Below are positions 27,284-35,685 of a stretch of DNA of 64,000 bases, piece by piece. The stretch's first letter is position 1, and every line of letters starts with the position of its first letter. The stretch spans positions 23,430 to 87,429 of the forward strand of contig CAMFJH010000008.1 in the NCBI GenBank assembly GCA_945956915.1, written 5' to 3'. Under the pieces are notes generated by a model, which was not told where the DNA came from, did not search any database, and worked only from the letters and a program-made list of their open reading frames with translations. Origin of the DNA: an uncultured Francisellaceae bacterium. Its GTDB lineage: Bacteria; Pseudomonadota; Gammaproteobacteria; UBA6186; Azoamicaceae. The position numbers and the translations under genes were made by a program.

Positions 27284-27823
27284 ATGAAAGCACGAGCAGT
27301 AGAAGTGACAGTAGGTTTATTTGTCATTGCCGGGATTGTCTCTTTGTTAATGCTTGCCTTACAGGTAAGTGGTTTAACCCATTTATTTGAAGAAGAAAGT
27401 GGTTATAAAGTGAAAGCAGAATTTACCAATTTAGGTGGGCTTAAGATACGCGCCAAAGTCTCGTTGGCTGGGGTAACTATTGGTCGGGTAACGCATATCG
27501 CTTTAGAGCCGGAATCTTTTTATGCCACTGTTACTTTGTCTATCGATCCCACTCGTGTGCAAAATTTACCAGAAGATACGCGTGCAAGTATTTTTACCAG
27601 TGGCTTATTAGGAGATAACTACATTAGCCTAACCCCAGGATTTAGTACAAGCACTCTAAAAGAAGGCAGCATAATCATAGCTGAAAATACAGATTCTGCC
27701 GTTGTCTTAGAACAATTGATTTCACAATTTCTTGCAGGCCAAGCCACTAAAAAAGGGGAGTCCTTAGATGAAGTGAAAGTGCCAACACAGCCTACTTTTA
27801 CAAAACCAACAGGAGAAAAATAA
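27284..27823 (+). CDS. mlaD: MCE-domain lipid transport protein MlaD
   Basis: MlaD is anchored in the inner membrane and forms a hexameric ring that passes phospholipid between MlaFE and MlaC. The start is ATG 27284 with TATAGGA upstream, although the frame is open from 27164. The 179 residues contain one N-terminal helix (VEVTVGLFVIAGIVSLLMLA) and one MCE domain (FTNLGGLKIRAKVSLAGVTIG, then GLLGDNYISLTPG). The polar C-terminus (after about residue 150) is loosely structured. It touches mlaC. Confidence 0.94.
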   Translation: MKARAVEVTVGLFVIAGIVSLLMLALQVSGLTHLFEEESGYKVKAEFTNLGGLKIRAKVSLAGVTIGRVTHIALEPESFYATVTLSIDPTRVQNLPEDTRASIFTSGLLGDNYISLTPGFSTSTLKEGSIIIAENTDSAVVLEQLISQFLAGQATKKGESLDEVKVPTQPTFTKPTGEK

Positions 27824-28433
27824 TGCGTACTTTAAAAGTATCTATGCTTTTCGGGATTTTAATCTTAATATGTGCGCATTGCTGGGCAGAAAGTGGGCCG
27901 GTACAAATGCTAAAAGGCGTTACCAATCAGGTAATGAATGAGCTTAAAGCCAACAAAGCAAAGTTACAAAACGATAGCAATGAGTTATATAATCTGGTTA
28001 ATCGTTTTATTTTACCGCATGCTGATTTTGCGGAAATGGGTCGCTGGGTAGTAGGCCGTAATGCTTGGCAGAAGGCGGATGCTGCAAGCCAGCAAAAGTT
28101 TGTAGAAGAATTTAAAAAACTGGTCGTTAGAAGTTACGCGGGTGCTTTGTTAGCCTATACCGATCAGGAAGTTGTGTTTTTACCTTCAAGAGATCCCGGG
28201 AACAGAGAACGCGTACAAGTTGCAACACTTATCAAAGATGGTGATCAAAAACCCTTGCATGTTGATTACCGGGTTTTAAAAGCAGGGAATGAGTGGAAAG
28301 TATACGATATTATTATTGAAGGCGTAAGCTTGATGCAAGGGTATAGAGCACAATTTGCTAATGAAGTACAACAAGGTGGTTTGAAAGCGGTTACTGATAA
28401 AATTCGTATGCACAATCAGCGAGGTACTCGATA

Positions 28434-28434
<1 letters not shown>
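27823..28434 (+). CDS. mlaC: periplasmic phospholipid carrier MlaC
   Basis: MlaC is the soluble periplasmic shuttle of the Mla system. The 203-residue precursor begins with a signal peptide (hydrophobic stretch VSMLFGILILICAHCWA, cleavage likely after CWA near residue 22). The mature part has the family's FILPHADFAEMGRWVVGRNAW and VRSYAGALL segments. Its start shares one base with the mlaD stop, and its stop shares one base with the mlaB GTG start. Confidence 0.93.
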
Positions 28435-29980
<1,546 letters not shown>

Positions 29981-29988
29981 TTGCTTAT

Positions 29989-31707
29989 TTAATTTTGTGC
30001 TTTCACCATGTTGCAAAATGTTTCTGCGTCTACAGGCTTACTCCAATAATACCCTTGGCCGTAATCGCACCCTTTGCTTTTTAAAAAGGCGAGGTGATTT
30101 TCAGTTTCTACACCTTCTGTAATAATTTTTAAATTTAGGGTATGGCCTAAGGTGATAATCAATTCTACGATGTCTTTGTCTTCTTGATTGGTTTCTAGAT
30201 CTCGTACGAAGGATTGATCAATTTTTAATTTTTGCACAGGGAATCGTTTTAAATAGCTTAAAGAAGAATTTCCGGTTCCGAAATCATCAATGGATAAAGA
30301 AAGCCCTAAACCCCTCAGTGCTTTCATGGTGCCGATAGATTCTTGTATGTTATTCATAATGCCACTTTCAGTGATTTCAAGCTCTAGCGATTCGGGTGGC
30401 AATTGCGTTTCAAGCAATATTTTATTGACGATGCCAATCAGATTTTTTTGGTTAAATTGTACGGTCGAAAGATTAACAGCCACTATCAAATTCAACCCTG
30501 CTTGATTCCAAGCACGTGTTTGTTGGCAAGCTGTTTTAAGGATCCATTCACCAATAGGAATGATAAGACCTGTTTCTTCTGCCATGGGTATATAGTCTAT
30601 AGGAGATACTATGCCTTTAGTTGGATGTTGCCAACGCACCAATGCTTCCATGCCTGTTATTTTATTGGTGGATAAATTGACTTTAGGCTGATAATAAACC
30701 AATAGTTCATTATTTTTAATAGCTCGATGTAAATCGGATAATAGATTTTTTTGAGATTCTGCTACTTCATTCATTCCAGTTTTATATATCTGTAAAGTGT
30801 TTCGCATATTTGTTTTGGCATAATTTAATGCATAATGTGCATTGAGTATTAATATTTCTGCGGTGTCGCCATCGCTAGGGGCGCAAGCAACACCGCCATT
30901 GACGCTTAATACTACGCTTTGATTTTCTAGCATAAAAGGATTGGTCAAGCGATATAAAATCCATGTGCATAATTCTCCATATTGTGCGCTATTGGATATT
31001 TGACGCGAAACAGAAAATTGATGGGGTGCCGTGCGTGCAAATATACTTAAAGGCGGAAGAGAGTTTTCAATTGTTTTGGTAATCATGGTTAAAAAAATAT
31101 TTTTATTTTGTGATTCAAGATTGTCAAAAATTTCTTGATAATTGTTTATTTCTATTAATAAAACACCCATTTGATTTTGTTCTTTGCTAAGTTGCATGAT
31201 GAGTTCATTTGTTTTTTTAATAAATAAACTTTGATTGGGTAATCCGGTAATGCTATCATAATTCTCTAATTTTGAAAGCTCTTCTGCGTGTTCTTCTAAT
31301 CTTAGTTTGAAAACCGATTCATGTGCTTTTATATTTTTGGTGTTGTCAGAGATTCGTTTAAGCAGCTTGTTGATGTTATGAACAATAATGCCCAGCTCAT
31401 CTTTTCTATCGCAGTCCAAAATATATTTTTCAGGATGCGTGGGATCCGTTGCGATTAAGAGCAGATTTTTTTTGAGCGTATAGAGTTGTTGTAATAGCGA
31501 ATAGTTTAATATCCCCATCAGAACAAAGGTAAGGGGAATTGCAAGACTTGCAGATAGCAAAAATGTTTTTAAGCTATGTTGCGCAGCCCATGTGTCGGGT
31601 AAAAAGAATAGAGATTCCATTATCAATAAAAAAACCAATAACACAGCGAAAAAAGTAAATGCGAGATGCCAATATAGGCGCATTTTTAAACAGGAAAAAT
31701 TAAACAT
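29989..31707 (-). CDS. membrane c-di-GMP phosphodiesterase: degenerate GGDEF plus EAL
   Basis: The 572-residue protein (start ATG 31707, GGAAAG upstream) has two N-terminal membrane helices (residues about 10-70), a HAMP-like linker, a GGDEF domain (about 140-300) and an EAL domain (about 320-570). The GGDEF signature is replaced by RTAPHQFSV, so cyclase activity is unlikely. The EAL domain keeps EALVRW, ELEITESG, IDDFGTGNSSL, KIDQSFVRDL and TEGVET, so it should hydrolyse c-di-GMP. The degenerate GGDEF may bind GTP as a regulator, as in some characterised proteins. It is convergent with murA. Confidence 0.88.
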   Translation of the reverse strand: MFNFSCLKMRLYWHLAFTFFAVLLVFLLIMESLFFLPDTWAAQHSLKTFLLSASLAIPLTFVLMGILNYSLLQQLYTLKKNLLLIATDPTHPEKYILDCDRKDELGIIVHNINKLLKRISDNTKNIKAHESVFKLRLEEHAEELSKLENYDSITGLPNQSLFIKKTNELIMQLSKEQNQMGVLLIEINNYQEIFDNLESQNKNIFLTMITKTIENSLPPLSIFARTAPHQFSVSRQISNSAQYGELCTWILYRLTNPFMLENQSVVLSVNGGVACAPSDGDTAEILILNAHYALNYAKTNMRNTLQIYKTGMNEVAESQKNLLSDLHRAIKNNELLVYYQPKVNLSTNKITGMEALVRWQHPTKGIVSPIDYIPMAEETGLIIPIGEWILKTACQQTRAWNQAGLNLIVAVNLSTVQFNQKNLIGIVNKILLETQLPPESLELEITESGIMNNIQESIGTMKALRGLGLSLSIDDFGTGNSSLSYLKRFPVQKLKIDQSFVRDLETNQEDKDIVELIITLGHTLNLKIITEGVETENHLAFLKSKGCDYGQGYYWSKPVDAETFCNMVKAQN

Positions 31708-31831
31708 GCACAGTCTTTCCATTATTGGAAGAAAATCTAAATTGGGTTAGTTATTGGGCTTTGACTCTATAACTTTGAGTATAGTCTGGTGTATACTGAA
31801 TGCCAAGTTATTGAAATATAGGAACACTAGC

Positions 31832-32617
31832 ATGGTAGAACTGAAAATTTTTAATAAAAAAATCAATACAAATCCTCAACATAACCCAGAGCCAGCTCGT
31901 AGAAAAAGCATATATTTGTTACCCAACTTGCTCACAACGGGTGCGTTGTTTGCAGGTTTTTATGCCATTGTGGCAGGATTTCAGGAGAAATTTGATTACG
32001 CGGCTATTGCTCTTTTTGTAGCCATGATTATGGATACTTTAGATGGCCGAGTAGCCCGTTTAACAGGCACCCAAAGCGCTTTTGGGGCCCAGTATGATAG
32101 CTTGTCAGATATGGCATGTTTTGGGATTACACCAGCCTTGCTGAGTTATAGTTGGGGTCTTTCGGTATTGGGTAAGCCTGGTTGGCTAGCTGCGTTTTTA
32201 TATACGGCTTGTACGGCCCTTCGATTGGCACGTTTTAATATTCAGAGTGAAACTGCTGACAAACACTATTTTGTAGGTTTGCCATGTCCTGCCGCAGCTG
32301 CGGTGGTTGCAGGTATGGTTTGGATGGGAGCAGAATTAGATATTTCAGGTAAACGTATCAGCATCATTGTGGCCATGATTACGGTGACTGTAGCCCTTTT
32401 AATGGTTAGTAATTTTAGGTATTACAGCTTTAAAGAAATTGATTTTAAAGGCAGCATTCCCTTTATTGCTGTTTTAGCGATGGTGTGTATTTTTAGTGTA
32501 ATAGCCTGGAACCCGCCTGTTATGCTCTTTGCTGTATTTTTCTTGTACGCACTGTCAGGTCCTGCTTTATGGTTTAAACATCGTTATGGATCTAAAAAGG
32601 GTATTCAACAGCCTTGA
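31832..32617 (+). CDS. pssA: CDP-diacylglycerol-serine O-phosphatidyltransferase
   Basis: PssA makes phosphatidylserine, the precursor of phosphatidylethanolamine, in the inner membrane. The start is ATG 31832 with TATAGGAAC upstream (the frame reaches back to 31754). The 261-residue protein has the CDP-alcohol phosphotransferase motif DTLDGRVARLTGTQSAFGAQYDSLSD in overlapping parts, with the conserved Asp residues in order, and about eight membrane segments. It is the Bacillus/Legionella-type PssA, not the E. coli soluble type. Its stop overlaps the next gene's TTG start. Confidence 0.93.
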   Translation: MVELKIFNKKINTNPQHNPEPARRKSIYLLPNLLTTGALFAGFYAIVAGFQEKFDYAAIALFVAMIMDTLDGRVARLTGTQSAFGAQYDSLSDMACFGITPALLSYSWGLSVLGKPGWLAAFLYTACTALRLARFNIQSETADKHYFVGLPCPAAAAVVAGMVWMGAELDISGKRISIIVAMITVTVALLMVSNFRYYSFKEIDFKGSIPFIAVLAMVCIFSVIAWNPPVMLFAVFFLYALSGPALWFKHRYGSKKGIQQP

Positions 32618-33048
32618 AAGTTGAGCAGTACCAAATTTTAAATGCCATGGGTATCTCTGTATGGGAAAACCGCTTGTCTTCTCCTTGGGTGTGTGCAAAG
32701 CCTTTGATAGGAGCACGTTGTTTGGTTTTGTTATCTCATCCTATTGAGCAAAATTCGAAAATCCTAAAAGGCATGTTGAGTGTTTTAGACTTAAGTGCTG
32801 ATACTTTATCGATTGCATGGCTTAAGCCTGATTATCAAGGACAGACTGAGGTGATGATAGAAAGACTTCGTGTTTGGTCACCGGAAGCTGTGTTAATCAT
32901 GGGTAAGGACTTAGGTTCGCAATTACAATCTTATAAATCTGGTTTTGTACAAGTCACCTATCATCCTGAAGAGTTACAAAATGCACCAGAAAAGAAACCT
33001 GAAGCCTATGCAGATTTATTAAAGCTGAAGCACTATTTGTCGACATAG
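32614..33048 (+). CDS. holD: HolD-like DNA polymerase III psi subunit (probable)
   Basis: The 144-residue protein resembles HolD: an N-terminal helix YQILNAMGISVWENR, like the E. coli start QLQQLGITQW that binds chi, and a C-terminal YHPEELQNAPEKKPEAYADL segment. HolD links the clamp loader to SSB through chi. The strongest support is position, since holD-rimI is a conserved pair in gammaproteobacteria. The start is TTG 32614, overlapping the pssA stop as TTGA; the next ATG would cut off the conserved helix. Overall similarity is low, as is usual for HolD. Confidence 0.6.
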   Translation: MKVEQYQILNAMGISVWENRLSSPWVCAKPLIGARCLVLLSHPIEQNSKILKGMLSVLDLSADTLSIAWLKPDYQGQTEVMIERLRVWSPEAVLIMGKDLGSQLQSYKSGFVQVTYHPEELQNAPEKKPEAYADLLKLKHYLST

Positions 33049-33053
33049 ACGAT

Positions 33054-33527
33054 ATGACTACCGTTATTTTACGTAAAATGACTCAAACTGACGTTCCTAT
33101 GGTGATGGAAATAGAGGAAGCCGTGTGCGAGTTTCCATGGTCAGCGAGTATATACAGTGATTGTATTCGTGTAGGGTATAACTGTTTTGTATTGGTTAGA
33201 GAGTCCACTCCTGAGCAGGGTCAAGAAATGTTGGGTTATGGATTGTTGTCTGTTGCTGCAGGCGAAGCGCATGTTTTGAATATTTGTATCAAACCCAGTG
33301 CTCAGCATCAAGGATTAGGGTATAGAATGATGCAGCATCTTATGCAAACTGCAAAAGACTTGTTTGCCCATCGTATTTATTTAGAAGTGAGAATATCCAA
33401 TATTCATGCGATTGCTTTATATAAAAAATTAGAATTTACCCAAATAGGCGAACGAAAAGAATATTATCCCTCTGTTACTGGGCGTGAAGATGCCCTGGTC
33501 TTTGCCAAACAATTGGAAACTGTTTAG
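33054..33527 (+). CDS. rimI: ribosomal protein S18 alanine N-acetyltransferase
   Basis: RimI acetylates the N-terminal alanine of ribosomal protein S18. The 157-residue GNAT protein has the acetyl-CoA loop QHQGLGYRMMQHLM (residues about 83-96), the substrate segment MEIEEAVCEFPWSASIYSDC near the N-terminus and IYLEVRISNIHAIALYKKLEF, all typical of RimI. It follows the HolD-like gene after 5 bases. The next gene (Fic) has its own promoter. Confidence 0.93.
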   Translation: MTTVILRKMTQTDVPMVMEIEEAVCEFPWSASIYSDCIRVGYNCFVLVRESTPEQGQEMLGYGLLSVAAGEAHVLNICIKPSAQHQGLGYRMMQHLMQTAKDLFAHRIYLEVRISNIHAIALYKKLEFTQIGERKEYYPSVTGREDALVFAKQLETV

Positions 33528-33578
33528 AGAGTTTCTATAACGAATCACTCACTTAACCTTTTGATTTTTATAACTGTA

Positions 33579-33607
33579 TTGCGAATTATTTTCATATAAC
33601 CTATAAT
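33579..33607 (+). promoter_or_regulatory. sigma-70 promoter of the Fic gene
   Basis: TTGCGA (33579-33584) and TATAAT (33602-33607) are separated by 17 bases, a near-ideal promoter. Transcription would begin near 33613, just ahead of the three direct repeats at 33619-33686. Confidence 0.65.
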
Positions 33608-33618
33608 AAGCACTAAGC

Positions 33619-33686
33619 AATAACCTAGGATTTGTCCGTTCAAATAACCTAGGATTTCTCCGTTTGAATAACCTAGGATTAGTACG
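33619..33686 (+). repeat. three 24-bp direct repeats in the Fic leader
   Basis: AATAACCTAGGATT occurs at 33619, 33643 and 33667, each exactly 24 bases apart and each followed by a related tail (TTGTCCGTTC, TTCTCCGTTT, then AGTACG before the ATG). Each unit is centred on the palindrome CCTAGG (33624, 33648, 33672). The AGGA of the third unit (33675-33678) is the probable ribosome-binding site of the Fic gene. They lie after the predicted transcription start, so they look like an operator array for self-repression at DNA or RNA level. Confidence 0.75.
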
Positions 33687-35198
33687 ATGACTCAAACAGA
33701 AAAATTAGCGGAAGCCTTAGAAGCATTACGGTTTTTGCAGAGAAATGGACCCATAGCCATCCAATCTAAAGATTTAAGTGCAGTTCATCGTAAATCTTTA
33801 TTAGCCAATGGGTTTATAAAAGAAGTTATTAAAGGATGGTATATTGTTTGTAGGCCGGATGAAATTTCAGGAGATAGTACTTCTTGGTATGTTTCTTTTT
33901 GGCAATTTTGCGCTTCTTACTTAAGCCAACGTTTTGGTACCGAGTGGTGTTTGTCTCCAGAACAATCTTTATTGTTACATGTTGATAATTGGACTGTACC
34001 AATTCAATTATTGGTACGAGCCAAAAAAGGAAATAATAAAATTACACATTTGCTATTTGGAACTTCTCTATTAGATGTTCGTTATAAGATGCCTAAAAAA
34101 ACAGAAATAGAAAAAAAGAACGCCTTAAATATTTTTTCTAAAATTCCTGCTTTAATTATGTCATCTCCATTATTTTTTGTACAATATCCAACCGATGCAC
34201 GTATTGTTTTATCAACAATTCAAGATGCATCTGAAATTTTACCTGAATTGTTAGAAGGTGGACATAGCACTATTGCCGGTCGTTTGGTAGGTGCTTTCAG
34301 AAATATAACTCGAGATAAAATAGCAGATGATATTAAAAAAACAATGATTGCAGCAGGTTATGAAATTAGAGAACACGATCCATTTCAAGGTGAAAAAATA
34401 TCAATAGGAAATAAAAATGTGTCGCCTTATGTTGCTCGCATGCATCTGTTGTGGGAACAAATGCGAAAACCAATCATGGAACATTTTTCAAAATCTGCAA
34501 AAATTGTTGTAGATATAAAGCAATATTTGAATAATGTTGAGGAGCAGTATGTTGCAGATGCTTATCATTCATTATCTATAGAAGGATACCAAGTTAGCAT
34601 CGAGCTAATTGATAAAATTCGCAAGGGAAATTGGAATCCTGATCTGAATGAGACAGATAGAAATCATCGAAATGCTTTAGCTGCACGAGGATACTGGCAG
34701 GCCTTCCAAGCTGTTAAAAAAAGTATTGAAAAAGTACTTATAGGTGAAAATGCGGGTAAAATAGCTTGGCAAGATCATGGCGACTGGTTCAGAGAATTAT
34801 TTGGACCTAGTGTGGTTGCCGGTATTTTAAAACCCGTAGAATTGGCTGGGTACCGCCGTCATCCTGTTTATATCCGGCGTTCTATGCACGTTCCACCCAA
34901 TTTTTCTGCTGTTCCAGATTTAATGCATGCATTTTTTAATCTTTTAGAAAATGAACCAGAAGCTTCTGTGCGTGTTGTTTTGGGTCATTTTTTCTTTGTT
35001 TTTATTCATCCATATATGGATGGAAATGGTAGGATAGGTCGTTTTTTGATGAATTTGATGTTGGCTTCCGGAGGTTATGCATGGACTATTATTCCTGTAG
35101 AACGTAGAGAACAATATATGCAAGCTTTAGAGGAAGCAAGTGTAAGACAAAATATTATACCTTTTTGTGAATTTATTGTAAGCTGTATCACCGTTTAA
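33687..35198 (+). CDS. Fic-domain AMP transferase fused to an AbiEi-like N-terminal domain
   Basis: The 503-residue protein has two parts. The N-terminus (about 1-200) resembles AbiEi-type antitoxins: a winged-helix start (LRFLQRNGPIAIQSKDL) followed by WYVSFWQFCASYLSQRFG and CLSPEQSLLLH. The C-terminal half is a Fic domain with the active motif HPYMDGNGRIGR (His at residue 441). A class II inhibitory motif SLSIEG, with Glu299, precedes the core, so activity is probably held in check intramolecularly. Fic enzymes transfer AMP or other nucleotide groups to proteins. The DNA-binding-type N-terminus together with the leader repeats suggests autoregulation. No separate antitoxin gene is adjacent. 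Confidence 0.82.
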   Translation: MTQTEKLAEALEALRFLQRNGPIAIQSKDLSAVHRKSLLANGFIKEVIKGWYIVCRPDEISGDSTSWYVSFWQFCASYLSQRFGTEWCLSPEQSLLLHVDNWTVPIQLLVRAKKGNNKITHLLFGTSLLDVRYKMPKKTEIEKKNALNIFSKIPALIMSSPLFFVQYPTDARIVLSTIQDASEILPELLEGGHSTIAGRLVGAFRNITRDKIADDIKKTMIAAGYEIREHDPFQGEKISIGNKNVSPYVARMHLLWEQMRKPIMEHFSKSAKIVVDIKQYLNNVEEQYVADAYHSLSIEGYQVSIELIDKIRKGNWNPDLNETDRNHRNALAARGYWQAFQAVKKSIEKVLIGENAGKIAWQDHGDWFRELFGPSVVAGILKPVELAGYRRHPVYIRRSMHVPPNFSAVPDLMHAFFNLLENEPEASVRVVLGHFFFVFIHPYMDGNGRIGRFLMNLMLASGGYAWTIIPVERREQYMQALEEASVRQNIIPFCEFIVSCITV

Positions 35199-35260
35199 GC
35201 TTAGACAAAACCAAAGAGTATTAAGGCTAAGGACCTGGGCTCGCAATAGAGGTTAATTCT

Positions 35261-35293
35261 GACTTAGTCCCGACTTGGTCCCGACTTGCTCCC
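35261..35293 (+). repeat. three tandem 11-bp repeats after the Fic gene
   Basis: GACTTAGTCCC, GACTTGGTCCC and GACTTGCTCCC follow each other without gaps in the 241-base gap between the Fic gene and the minus-strand immunity gene. No function is evident. The same gap holds a 20-base echo of the HolD-like gene near 35228-35247. Confidence 0.6.
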
Positions 35294-35439
35294 TAAAATT
35301 TGTATCTACAACATCTGGGTGAGGATAAAATCCAACAGCGGTTCTAAGCTTTGTTTAGGCGGCATAGGATATCATTTTGCATATCAGAAAAAAAATGTAT
35401 CGATATCTGTATTCACTCAATACACCATAAAAAAGCCAA

Positions 35440-35685
35440 TTACCATCGTATATCCTTTCCTAAAATCAAATCATTAGCAATCTGTTCTAATTCATCATGA
35501 GTAAAGGCAAACTCAGGCCCATCTTCCATCGTATTTAAAGTTAAAGCTACTGCTCGAACGCCATCTTCCAGATCTGTGATATGTTCCCAGTAAGTGCTAA
35601 ATGCCCATCTCCCAATCTCATAAGGATTTTGTGTTTTCTTTAACATTTCCTTCAGATTATAACCAAACTGAACTTTTGTATACAT
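35440..35685 (-). CDS. putative immunity protein for the upstream toxin
   Basis: The 81-residue acidic protein is encoded directly after the toxin-like gene, with stop and start overlapping as TAATG and AGAGGT as its ribosome site, so the two are translationally coupled. The sequence (IGRWAFSTYWEHI, VALTLNTMEDGPEF, DELEQIANDL) is compact and without signal peptide, as expected for a cytosolic immunity protein. I do not recognise the exact family. The call rests mainly on position and size. Confidence 0.65.
   Translation of the reverse strand: MYTKVQFGYNLKEMLKKTQNPYEIGRWAFSTYWEHITDLEDGVRAVALTLNTMEDGPEFAFTHDELEQIANDLILGKDIRW

Noticed and set aside
33619..33686. Three evenly spaced repeats taken as a small CRISPR array
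   Set aside because: The 24-base period leaves only about 10 bases between conserved cores, the tails are alike rather than unique, and they sit between a promoter and its gene with no cas genes nearby. An operator array fits better.
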